In this document: one piece after another, positions 35,771 to 44,657 of the stretch | Position numbering within the stretch: position 1 is the stretch's first letter | Layout: each line of letters begins with the position of its first letter | Assembly (NCBI GenBank): GCA_963786195.1 | Contig: CAWAYH010000002.1 | Coordinates: 186,001 to 250,000 of the forward strand | Length of the DNA: 64,000 nucleotides | DNA from: CAWAYH01 sp963786195 | GTDB lineage: Bacteria; Acidobacteriota; Vicinamibacteria; Vicinamibacterales; 2-12-FULL-66-21 | Reading direction: 5' to 3' | Made by a program: the position numbers and the translations under genes | Notes under the pieces: model-generated | Seen by the model: the letters and a program-made list of their open reading frames with translations, nothing else | Told to the model about the DNA's origin: nothing | Database searches by the model: none

Positions 35771-36551
35771 ATGAGTGCCCCTCCGCCTTCCGGATGACGC
35801 CCCAACTCGTGTTCGGCCTGCTGATCATCGTCGTCGGCGTGCTGTTCACCCTCGACAACCTTGGCTCACGCAGGCGGAGACCTATCTGCGGTACTGGCCC
35901 ATCGGGATTATCGCCATCGGCCTGGTCAAACTGTGGCAGGCTCAGGGCGGTCGTGGCACGATCGCGGGGCTCATCTTCACGATCGTGGGACTGTGGCTGC
36001 TGCTCGAGGAGATCGGCCTCGTCCGATTGAGCTTCTTCGACATGTGGCCGATCCTGCTCGTGATTCTCGGCGGGTATCTGGTCTGGCAGGGGTTCGCCGC
36101 GGCGATCAGCCGGCCGCCGCACCACCGGCGCAGGGAAGTCCGCCCTGGAGCGACGTCAACGCCCGCGTCAGCGCGATGTTTCCGGAGTCGGAGCCGTCGA
36201 AGCCGTCGGCCGTCCCGACAACGATTCACGCGTCAACGCGATGGCGATCCTGGGCGGCGTCACCCGCGGCAACAACTCGAGCGCGTTCCGGCGGCGACCT
36301 GACGGCGATCATGGGCGGCTGCGAGATCGATCTGCGCCAGGCGGCGATCAACGGCGAGGCGGTCATCGACGTGTTCGCGATCTGGGGCGGCATCGAGATC
36401 CGGGTGCCGGAGGACTGGACGGTCGATCGGCCGCGTGACGCCGCTGCTGGGCGGCGTCGAGGACAAGACGCGGCCGCCGCAGAGCGCGAGCGCCGCACCG
36501 CCTCGTGTCCGCGGCATCGTGGTCATGGGCGGCGTCGAGATCAAGAACTGA
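35771..36551 (+). CDS. LiaF-like membrane protein with C-terminal beta-helix domain, frameshifted
   Basis: ~260 residues. The N-terminal part has TM segments (MTPQLVFGLLIIVVGVLFTL, YWPIGIIAIGLVKLW, TIAGLIFTIVGLWLLLEEIG, MWPILLVILGGYLVWQGF). After a linker the C-terminal ~110 residues read NAMAILGGVTRGNNSSAF, GGDLTAIMGGCEIDLRQAAI, AVIDVFAIWGGIEIRVPEDW and VRGIVVMGGVEIKN, the repeated (A/V)xGG-strand pattern of LiaF/DUF2154 C-terminal domains. Breaks occur near 35790, 35865, 36145, 36185, 36290 and 36435. LiaF proteins inhibit envelope-stress two-component systems; the LytS/LytTR genes 4 nt downstream are the likely partner. Confidence 0.78.
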
Positions 36552-36555
36552 ACGC

Positions 36556-37623
36556 ATGCATCCCGATCCTCGCGCGCGGGCGGCCGGCTCGCGCTGTACC
36601 TCGCGGCTCTGGCTGCTGGTCGGCGTGCTGCTGGCGCGCTGCTCGCGCGGGCGCGGGCTCGGAGTGGCGCACGGCGCTCCTCGTCGCGCTGCCGCTGCGC
36701 TCGCCTACGCGTTCGTCTGCCTCTCGGCGTGGTACGTGTCGCGCGGCATGCCGCTGTCGGGATCGACGGTCCCGTGCGGCTGCTCGCGACCGGCCTGACC
36801 GCCTCGTCGCTGTCGAGCGCAGGCTGGCTGCTCGTCGCGCGCGGCTGGCTCGCGGTGCTCGTCCGGGCGGTGGCGCCGGACTCGACGCGCGCTTCGCGGC
36901 GCGGTCACGCCGCTGCTCTTCGGCTTCGGCGTGCTGCTGTATCTGCTGTCGCTCGCGGTCAGCTATCTGCTCGGCCGCGTTCGAGCACGCGCGCGACGCC
37001 GAGCGGCGCGCGCTCCAGGTGCAGGTGCTCGCGCGCGAAGCGGAGCTGCGGACGCTGCGCGCGCAGATCGATCCGCACTTCCTCTTCAACAGCCTGCACT
37101 CGATCAGCGCGCTGACCACGGCGGATCCGCCGGCGGCGCGGCGGATGTGCCTGCTGCTCGCGGACTTCCTCCGCGAGAGCCTCGCGCTCGGCGCGCGCAG
37201 AGCGGATCACGCTCGCGCGCGAGCTGGCGCTCGCGCGAGCGGTTCCTCGCGTCGAGCAGGTGCGCTTCGGCGATCGGCTGCAGGTCGAGATCGCGGTCGA
37301 GCCGGACGCCGGAGCGACTGCCTCGTGCCGCCGCTCCTGCTGCAGCCGCTCGTCGAGAACGCGGTGACGCACGGCGTCGCGCACGTGCTCGACGGCGGCA
37401 CGGTCCGGATCCGCGTCGCGAAGCGGCAGCCGCGCTGTCGATCGTCGTCGAGAATCCGTGCGATCCGGATCGTCCGCGCCGGACCGGCACCGGCTCGGCC
37501 TCGCCAACGTCCGCGCGCGGCTCGACCGCGCTGCACGGCGACGAGGCGGCGGTCAGCTCGCGGAGACGGATGGCGGAGCGTGGCGCGTGGAGCTGTCACG
37601 CTGCCCGCGGCGCGACGGTATGA
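36556..37623 (+). CDS. LytS-type sensor histidine kinase (His_kinase/HATPase), frameshifted
   Basis: ~355 residues. Several N-terminal TM segments (LAYAFVCLSAWYVSRG, LLFGFGVLLYLLSLAVSYLL) precede the His_kinase box QIDPHFLFNSLHSISALTTA, whose first His is the phosphorylation site, then LADFLRESLALG, VPPLLLQPLVENAVTHGVAH (N-box) and TGLGLANVRARL (G-box). Breaks are frequent from 36640 to 37610. This is the PF06580-type kinase that pairs with LytTR regulators. The ATG at 36556 lies 4 nt after the LiaF-like stop; the regulator starts 5 nt after its stop. Confidence 0.85.
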
Positions 37624-37628
37624 CCCAT

Positions 37629-38389
37629 ATGACCGACCGCTCTGCGTATCGTGATCGTGGACGACGAGCCGCTGGCGCGCGCGGTGGTGCGCGAGTATCG
37701 CTGAGCGCGCATCCGGGCGTCGAGGTCGTCGCCGAGTGCGGCAACGGCTTCGAGGCGGTCAAGGCGGTCAGCCGAGCTGCTCGCCCGATCTGCTGTTCCT
37801 CGACGTGCAGATGCCGAAGCTGGACGGCTTCGAGGTGCTCGAGCTGCTCGGCCGCGAGCGTGCCGGTCATCTTCACGACGGCCTACGACCAGTACGCGCT
37901 GCGCGCGTTCGAGGTGCACGCGGTCGACTACCTGCTGAAGCCGTTCAGCGAGGAGCGCTTCGCCGAGGCGCTGTCGCGCGCGCGGGCGCGGCTGCAGGCG
38001 CGCGACGCTGCCGGCGTCGAGGACGTCGACACGCTCGTCGGCGAGGCGCGGCCGCGGACCGGGCCCGCTCGAGCGGGTGCTCATCCGCGACGGCGCGCAG
38101 GTCCACGTGCTGCCGGTCGACCGGATCGACTACGTCGAGGCGCAGGACGACTACGTCGTGCTTCAAGTCGGAGGGGAAGCAGTACCTGAAGGACCAGACG
38201 CTGGCGGCGGTCGAGGCGCCGCTCGATCCGGCGCGGTTCGTCCGGATCCACCGGTCGTATCTCCTCAACATCGAGCGCATCGCCCGCGTCGAGCTGTACG
38301 CGAAGGACAGCCGCGTCGCGATCCTGCGCGACGGCACGCGCCTGCCGGTCAGCCGCGCCGGCTACGCGCGGCTGTCGAAGCTGCTGTAG
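37629..38389 (+). CDS. LytTR-family response regulator, frameshifted
   Basis: ~253 residues. The receiver domain has IVIVDDEPLARAVVREYL, LLFLDVQMPKLDGFEVLELL (phospho-Asp), VIFTTAYDQYALRAF (switch Thr) and VDYLLKPFSEERF (Lys). A linker leads to the LytTR domain: LIRDGAQVHVLPVDRIDYVE, AQDDYVVL, VRIHRSYLLNIERIARVELY, RVAILRDGTRLPVSRAGYAR. Breaks occur near 37650, 37780, 37865 and 38160. It binds direct repeats at target promoters, often for envelope or export genes. The cognate kinase is encoded immediately upstream; the efflux operon that follows at 38524 is a possible but unproven target. Confidence 0.88.
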
Positions 38390-38493
38390 CGCTCCCGGGC
38401 TCCGGCCCCCCGGGCACCTCCAGCACCTTCAGCCCTTGACCTCCCCGACGCTGACAAGCGTCCCTGACATCATTAAATATCCAGTTAGTGAAA

Positions 38494-38513
38494 TTAACCA
38501 ACCGGTCAGTTAA
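38494..38513. promoter_or_regulatory. TetR-type operator before the efflux operon
   Basis: TTAACCAACCGGTCAGTTAA is a 20-bp palindrome with 8 of 10 matched pairs around a central ACCGGT. It lies 10 nt upstream of the GTG chosen for the TetR gene. Its symmetry and place suggest autoregulation of the regulator and the downstream efflux genes. A longer TetR reading from GTG 38488 would run through it, which is one reason I prefer the later start. Confidence 0.6.
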
Positions 38514-38523
38514 CGGCCGACGC

Positions 38524-39136
38524 GTGAAGGAGGCCTCGCGCGACGGCTGCTCGCCGCGGCGGCGCCGAGTTCGCCGCCCGTGGCTTCGCCGGCGCCAGCG
38601 TCGACCGCATCGCCCGCGCCGCCCGCCTCAACAAGGCGATGATCTACTACCACTTCCGCAGCAAGGCGGCGCTCTACCGCGAGATCCTCCGCGACATGTT
38701 CGGCGCCGTCGGCCGCGCGCGTCCGCGGCGTCGCCGCGTCGAGCCGCCGTCCCGGCCGAGAAGATCCGCGCCTTCGTCGAGGCCATCGCCGCCGAGGCCG
38801 AGGCGCGCCCGCACTTTCCGCCGATCTGGTTCCGCGAAGATCGCCGAGGGCGGCGCTCACCTCGACGCCGGCGACTGCTCCGCGAGATCGGACCGGCATC
38901 GTCAAGACCCTCGCCGCCATCGTCGAGGAAGGCGTACGGACCGGACGGTTCCACCGCGTCAACCCCTGCTCGTCCACGCCGGCATCGTCGCCCCGCTCCT
39001 GCTGTACTTCGCCAGCGGGCGCTGCGCCAGCGGATCGGTCGCGCCGGCGCGCGCGGCGCGGCGAAGCTGACGCGTGACGACGTGGTCGCGCCACGTCCAG
39101 CGGGTGACGCTGGGATCGCTCGAGGGGCGGATGTGA
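38524..39136 (+). CDS. TetR/AcrR-family transcriptional repressor, frameshifted
   Basis: ~203 residues. The HTH reads FAARGFAGASVDRIARAARL then NKAMIYYHFRSKAALYREIL, the classical TetR core (YYHFRSK). The ligand domain is VEAIAAEAEARPHFPPIWFR and, after breaks near 38840-38905, IVKTLAAIVEEGV, VHAGIVAPLLLYFASG. A tail VTLGSLEGRM ends at TGA 39134-39136. It likely represses the downstream HlyD-ABC-TolC operon. In E. coli the analogous YbhGFSR locus is controlled by the TetR protein CecR (YbiH), which supports this reading. Confidence 0.86.
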
Positions 39137-39231
39137 GCGTGACGGCGCACGTGCACGGTGCAGTGGTGCACGGTGCGGCGCACGATCCATGTGCACGGGG
39201 TAGCCGGAACGTGGCCGGAGGACGGATCAGA
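39137..39231. repeat. GTGCACGGTGC-type imperfect repeats before the HlyD gene
   Basis: This 95-nt gap contains GTGCACGGTGCAGTGGTGCA-like repeats (GTGCACGGTGC twice, then GTGCACGG). Related GGTGCA motifs occur near 2640 and 62812. A GGA-rich run (GGCCGGAGGACGG) ends ~12 nt before the HlyD ATG and may hold its ribosome binding site. Confidence 0.5.
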
Positions 39232-40257
39232 ATGAGCACGAGATCGACGCGTATCAATCTGGCGGCAGGCCTCTTTCTGATGCGGCAGCAGGCGCGACCG
39301 CGACCTGCCGCAATGGCGCGGACGGCGGCCCGCGCGCGCCTCCGGCTACGTCGAGGCGACCGAGGTGCGCGTCGCGCCGGAGGTCGGCGGGCGCGTGCTC
39401 GAGCTAGCGGTCGCGGAAGGGGATCACGTGACGGCCGGCGATCTCATCGCGCGGCTCGAGCACGACCGACACCGAGCTGACCATGCGGCGGCCGCGGCCG
39501 ATCGCGACCAGGCGGCGCGCAGCTGCGGCTGCTCCAGGCCGGCTCGCGGCCGGAAGACATCCGCCAGGCGCGCGCCCAGGCGGCGACTCGGCGCAGGCCG
39601 ACGTGCAGGCTGCCGAGGCCGAGCTGCGAGGCCGCGACCGCCGATCTCGAGCGGTTCGAGGCGCTGCTCCAGGTCGAACGCCGGCTCGCGCAAGCAGCGG
39701 GACGATGCGGCGACGCGGCGGGAGGTGGCGGCGGCGCGGGTCGCGGCGGCCCGCGACGCACGCGCGGCCAGGCCGCGGCGCGTCGCCGGCTGCGGGCCGG
39801 CGCGCGGCCCGGAAGAGATCGCCGGCGCGCGCGCCCGTGTCGCGTCGGCGACGCGCAGATTGCCGCGCTCCAGAAGAGCATCGCCGATGCCGTCCTCACG
39901 TCACCCGTCGCGGGCATCGTCACCTCGAAGCTGATCGACGCCGGCGAAGTCGTCGCGCCGCGCGCAGCCGTCGTCGTCATCACCGATCTCGATCACGCGT
40001 GGGCCAACGTCTACGTGGACGAGCCGGTCGTGCCGCGTCTCAAGCTCGGCCAGAAGGTGACGCATCGTGACCGACGCCGGCCAGCGCCTGGACGGCACGA
40101 TCACGTTCATTTCGCCGAAGGCGGAGTTCACGCCGCGCAACGTGCAGACGGCGGACGAGCGATCGAAGCTCGTGTACCGGATCAAAGTGACCGCCGACAA
40201 CCGCGACGGCAGTCCTGAAGACCGGGCATGCCGGTCGAAGCGGAGCTGCCCCGATGA
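39232..40257 (+). CDS. HlyD/YbhG-like periplasmic adaptor of an efflux system, frameshifted
   Basis: ~341 residues. Pieces in order are ASGYVEATEVRVAPEVGGRV with EGDHVTAGDLIARL (first lipoyl half), a long coiled-coil hairpin (ASAQADVQAAEAELRAATAD, VAAARVAAARDARAA, IAGARARVASADAQIAALQK), then SPVAGIVTSKLIDAGEVVAP (second lipoyl half), NVYVDEPVVPRLKLGQKV and LDGTITFISPKAEFTPRNVQ, ending GMPVEAELPR. Breaks are dense from 39300 to 39830. It bridges the inner-membrane transporter to the TolC-like channel encoded two genes on. A short GTTCAA-type repeat (40262-40294) separates it from the first ATPase. Confidence 0.85.
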
Positions 40258-40261
40258 GCGC

Positions 40262-40294
40262 GTTCAAGGGGTTCAATACGGTTCGCGAGGTTCA
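40262..40294. repeat. GGTTCA tandem-like spacer before the first ATPase gene
   Basis: TTCAAGGGGTTCAATACGGT and CGAGGTTCAA form three imperfect GGTTCAA-type units. The same motif is seen at 3845-3888. The ATG of the ATPase follows at 40295. Confidence 0.55.
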
Positions 40295-41221
40295 ATGGCC
40301 GACGCGGTTCGGTTCGAGCGTCGTGACGCAAGCGGTACGGCGCCGTCGAGGCCGTCGCGCGACGTGTCGTTCGTCGATCGCTCGCGGCGAGATGTTCGGC
40401 TGATCGGGCCGGACGGCGCGGGAAAGACGACGTCGATTCGCCTGGCGTGCGGGCTGCTTCGGCCCGACGGCGGGACGGTGCGCGTCCTCGGCCGCGATCC
40501 GGTGCGGGAGCACCGCGCGATCACCGCGGGTCGTCGGCTACCTGTCGCAGCGCTTCATCGCTCTACGGCGATCTCACCATCGACGAGAACATCGCGTTCT
40601 TCGCCGAGATTCACGGCGTGCGCCGGTTTCACGCCGCGCGCGACCGCCTGCTGACGATGACCCAGCTGACGCCGTTCCGCGCGCGCCGCGCCGATCGGCT
40701 CTCCGGCGGGATGAAGCAGAAGCTCGCGCTCGCGTGCACGCTGGTCCACGAGCCCGAGATCCTGCTCCTCGACGAGCCGACGACCGGCGTCGATCCGGTG
40801 TCGCGCCGCGAGTTCTGGAAGCTGCTCTCCGAGTTCCTCGCCAGGGTCTGACGATCGTCATGGCGACGCCGTACCTGGACGAGGCCGAGCGCTGCGCACG
40901 CGTCGCGCTGCTGCACGACGGACGCCTGCTGGCGCTCGATCGCCCGGCCGTGCTTGCAAGCCGCGCTCGAGGGCCAGCTGCTCGAGGTGATCGCCGACAC
41001 CCCGCGCCCGCCGCTCGACATCCTCGCGTCCGCTGCCCGGCGTCGACGACGTGCAGTCGTTCGGGGATCGGGCGCACGTCCGCCTCGCCGGCGGGACACG
41101 GCCCAGGGTGTGGCGGCCGTCACCGAGGCGCTCGAGGCGCGGGCATCAGGTCGTGAGCGTCCGCGCCGTTCCCGCGTCGCTCGAGGACGTCTTCATCGAG
41201 TTGATCGACAGGGGGAGCTGA
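40295..41221 (+). CDS. ABC-2 type transporter ATP-binding protein (first half of a split YbhF-like pair)
   Basis: ~308 residues, frameshifted. Walker A is GPDGAGKTTSIRLACGLL, the Q-loop AVVGYLSQRFSLYGDLTIDE, the signature LSGGMKQKLAL, Walker B EILLLDEPTTGVDPVSR and the H-loop region IVMATPYLDEAERC with Thr-Pro in place of the usual Thr-His, i.e. the switch His is replaced. The C-terminal ~90 residues (LLEVIADTPRPPLDILASLP, VPASLEDVFIELIDRG) form the usual extension. Its core closely resembles the second ATPase (42602), as the two halves of YbhF do. Breaks occur near 40320, 40390, 40540, 40850, 40960 and 41025. Confidence 0.85.
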
Positions 41222-41245
41222 AAAGGGGAGGTTGGAAAGCCGGCC

Positions 41246-42577
41246 ATGAAACGGACGCTACTCTGTCGCTCCGCCGTCGTCCTGTCGCTCGCGGCGGTCA
41301 CGTGTGTCCCGCTCGCGGCGCAGGACGCGCCGACGTCGCTGACGCTCGACGAGGCAATCTCGCGCACGCTGGCGAACAGCCTGCGCCTCGCCGAGCTGCA
41401 GGCGCGGGAGGAGGCTGCCGACGCCGTCGTGAACGGACGACGGGCGGACAAGATGCCGCTGGCCGCCGCGCAGGCGGCTATACGCGCACCAACCACGTCC
41501 CGGAGTTCGTCATCGCCCAGCCCGTGCAGCTGCGTCAGGTGATCTATCCGGACGTCCCCGACAACTTCCGGACGCGTCTCGACCTGCAGTGGCCCATCTA
41601 CACCGGCGGCCGCACCGACGCGCTCGAGCGCGCGGCGCGCGCGGAGCGAAAGGCGACGGGAGACGACCTCGACGCGGCGCGCGGCGACCTCCGGCTCGAG
41701 ATCACGCGCGCGTTCTGGGCGCTGGTGACGGCGCGGGAAGCCGAGCAGGTCCTCGCCCGATCGCTCGAGAGCATCACGCCCACGTGCGCGATCTGCGCGC
41801 GCGGCTCGATCAGGGACTGATTCCGCCCAACGAGGTGCTCTCGGCCGAGGCACAGCAGTCGCGCGAGCGCGTGCTCTCGATCGAAGCCGCGAAACGCCCG
41901 CAGCATCGCGGAGGCCGATCTGCGGCGCCTGCTCGGGATGCCGGGAAGCGGGCGTATCGAGCCGAGCGCCACCCTCGAGCCACCCACGAGCCCTCCGGGC
42001 GACACCGATCGGCTGGTCGCAGATGCGCTCGCCCACCGGCCCGAGCGCCGGGCGCTCGAGGCGCGCGTCGACGCGGCGCGAGCGCGCATCGATGCGGCGG
42101 GCGCCGGGCTTCGGCCGCAAGTTGGCGTCGCCGGCGGCTACGACTACGCGCGGCCCGAACCCGCGGATCTTTCCGCGCGCCGGTGAGTGGCAGGATTCCT
42201 GGGACGTGTCGGTCAACGCGACCTGGACGCTCTGGGACGGCGGCCGGAGCCGCGCGGCGCAGGCCGAAGCGGCCGCGGCCGTGCGCGCCGCGGAGTCGCG
42301 GCTGGCCGACTTCGATCGCCAGGTGACCTTCGAGGTGCAGCAGCGCCAGCTCGAGCTCGACTCGAGCCGCGCCGCGATCGCCGCAGCCAGCGACGGCGTG
42401 CGTGCCGCGGCCGAGGCGCGTCGCGTGCTCTCGGAACGCTTCAGGGCCGGCGTGGCCACCAATACCGAAGTGCTCGACGCGCAGACCGCGCTGCTGCAGG
42501 CCGAGCTCGATCGGACGCGGGCGCTGGCCGAGGCGCGGCTCGCCGAGGCGCGGCTCGCGCGCGCAATCGGTCAATAG
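41246..42577 (+). CDS. TolC-family outer-membrane efflux channel, frameshifted
   Basis: ~443 residues. The signal peptide is RSAVVLSLAAVTCVPLAAQ; the OEP repeats are LTLDEAISRTLANSLRLAEL ... RLDLQWPIYTGGRTDALERA and, in the second half, SVNATWTLWDGGRSRAAQAE ... VLDAQTALLQAELDRTRALA. These YTGG and WDGG turns are hallmarks of TolC/NodT proteins. Breaks occur near 41470, 41775, 41890 and 42165. It forms the outer-membrane end of the efflux assembly. It lies between the two ATPase genes of the operon, which is not the YbhGFSR order. The stop is the TAG at 42575-42577, the first bases of a TAGGAGT array. Confidence 0.86.
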
Positions 42578-42602
42578 GAGTTAGGAGTTAGGAGTTAGGA
42601 GT
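42575..42602. repeat. Four perfect TAGGAGT heptamers spanning the tolC stop to the next start
   Basis: (TAGGAGT)x4 begins with the TAG stop codon of the TolC gene and ends with the first T of the TTG start of the second ATPase. Every unit contains AGGAG, a perfect Shine-Dalgarno; the third-to-fourth unit copy (42590-42594) is 7 nt from the TTG. Confidence 0.92.
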
Positions 42603-43550
42603 TGGTTAGCGCCGATCGAGCCATCGACGTCAAAGATCTCACGCGGCGGTTCGGCGCGTTCGTCGCGGTGGACGATCTGTCCTTCGACGTGCGCCGCGGG
42701 GAGATCTTCGGGTTTCTCGGCAGCAACGGCGCCGGCAAGTCGACGACGATCCGCATGCTCTGCGGACTGCTGAAACCGACGTCGGGCACGCGCTATCGTC
42801 GGCGGCGTCGACGTCTCGGCCGATCCCGAACGGGTCAAGCAGCGCATCGGCTACATGTCGCAGCGATTCTCGCTGTACGAGCTGCTCACGGTCGATCAGA
42901 ACATTCGCTTCTTCGGCGGCGTCTACGGGCTCAACGCGCAGCAGCTGGCGGAGCGCCGCCGCGTTCGTTCTCGAGATGGCCGGCCTGCAGGGGCGCGAGG
43001 ATACGCTCGCGCGCGATCTGGCCGGCGGCTGGCGCCAGCGTCTGGCGCTCGGGTGCGCCATCCTGCACGAGCCGGCGATCCTCTTCCTCGACGAGCCGAC
43101 CGGCGGCGTCGATCCGCTGTCGCGGCGGCAGTTCTGGCGCCTGATCGACACGCTGTCGCAATCCGGCGTGACGGTGCTGGTGACGACGCACTACCTCGAC
43201 GAGGCCGAGCGCTGTCACCGCGTCGCGCTCATCCATGCCGGGCGGCTCGCGGCGATCGGCACGACGAGCGAAGTCAAGACGATCTTCAAGGGCCGCCCGA
43301 TCGTCGAGGTGCGCGCCCACAGGCCGTGGAAGTCATGCGCGCCCTCGACGACATCCCCGAGGTCGAGAAGACCAGCCTGTTCGGCACCGCGGTGCACGCC
43401 GTCCTGCGCAACGAGTCGCTCGGGCCGTCCGATCTCGAGGCGCGTCTGCGCGCCCGTGGGCTCTCGGTCGACGCCATCGAGCTCGTGCCGCCCTCGCTCG
43501 AGGACGTGTTTCTCGACGTCGTCGAGAAGGCCGGAGGCGTCGCGGCATGA
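42602..43550 (+). CDS. ABC-2 type transporter ATP-binding protein (second half of a split YbhF-like pair)
   Basis: ~316 residues from TTG 42602, frameshifted. Walker A is GSNGAGKSTTIRMLCGLLKP, then the Q-loop RIGYMSQRFSLYELLTVDQN, the signature LAGGWRQRLALGCAILH (Gly-Trp rather than Gly-Gln), Walker B AILFLDEPTGGVDPLSRR and the H-loop VLVTTHYLDEAERC, which keeps the His. The C-terminal part (LEARLRARGLSVDAIELVPP, SLEDVFLDVV) matches the first ATPase. So this copy has the complete switch while the first has a degenerate one, as in many heterodimeric ATPases. Its TGA overlaps the next ATG (ATGA). Breaks occur near 42795, 42965 and 43320. Confidence 0.9.
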
Positions 43551-44657
43551 ACAAGGCGCTGGCGGTCTATCGGAAGGAGCTGCGGCAGATTCTCCGCGAC
43601 CAGCGGACGCTGCTGATCCTGGTCTTCATCCCGGCGTTCTTCCTGCTGCTGTACGGCTACGCGCTGAACTTCGACATCCGCCACGTCAGCCTCGCGGTCG
43701 AGGATCGTGACGGCACGCCGGAGAGCCGATCGGTCGTCTCGGCGTTCGTCAACTCCGGCTACTTCGATTTCCGGGCGACGGTGCATGGACGCGCAGAAGC
43801 GGAGCGCCTGCTCGAATCTCAACGAGGCGCGGGCGGTGCTGGTGATTCCGGAAGGCTTCAGCCGCGAAGTGACGTCGGGCCGGAGCGCGCCGGTGCAGGT
43901 GCTTATCAGCGGCGACAACGCCAACACGGCCACGACGGTGCTCGGCTATGCGACCAACATCCTGCGCACCGTGGGCACGGAGCTCGCGCCGGCCGGAACG
44001 AGCCGGGAACCGGCACTCGGCGTCGAGCCGCGCATCTGGTACAACCCCGAGCTGCGCAGCACGCTCTTCCTCGTGCCCGGCCTCATCGCGTACATCGCGA
44101 TGATCACGGCGGTCGCGTCGACGGCGCTGTCGATCGTGCGGGAGAAGGAGTCCGGCACGATGGAGCAGGTGCGGATGGCGCCGATCGGCACCTTCTCGTT
44201 CGTCGTCGGGAAGACGATCCCTTACTTCCTCATCTCGCTGACGTCGGCGGCGCTGATCATCCTCGCGTCGATGGTGCTCTTCGGGCTGCCGATGCGCGGC
44301 AACTGGCTGTCGCTGCTGTTCGCGCTGTCGCTGTTCCTCGTCGGCGCGCTCGGCACCGGACTGCTGATTTCGACGGTCGCCGAGACGCAGCAGGTGGCGT
44401 TTCAGCTGGCGCTGCTCATCTCGCTGCTGCCGACGATCATGCTCTCGGGCTTCATCTTTCCGATCTCGAGCATGCCGTACGCGCTGCAGGTCGTGACCTA
44501 CGTCGTGCCCGCGCGCTACTTCCTCGTCGCGCTGCGCGGCATCGTGCTCAAGGGATCCGAGCTCGGCCATCTCGTGCTGCCGCTCGTGGCGCTGTCGATC
44601 TACGCGACGGCGATGCTGGCGCTCGCGTCGGTCCGGCTTGCGCGGGAGCGGGCCTGA
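43547..44657 (+). CDS. ABC-2 type permease (YbhS/YbhR-like), frameshifted
   Basis: ~369 residues. The first TM is DQRTLLILVFIPAFFLLLYG; a ~130-residue periplasmic domain follows (VSLAVEDRDGTPESRSVVSA, EARAVLVIPEGFSREVTSGR, VLISGDNANTATTVLGYATN). Five more TMs include LVPGLIAYIAMITAVASTAL, LLISTVAETQQVAFQLALLI and LPTIMLSGFIFPISSMPYAL. The break lies near 43790-43815. The ISTVAETQQ and SGFIFPISSMP motifs are shared by the ABC-2/YhhJ family. It starts by overlapping the ATPase stop and is itself overlapped by the next permease, which together suggests a heterodimeric membrane channel. Confidence 0.9.
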
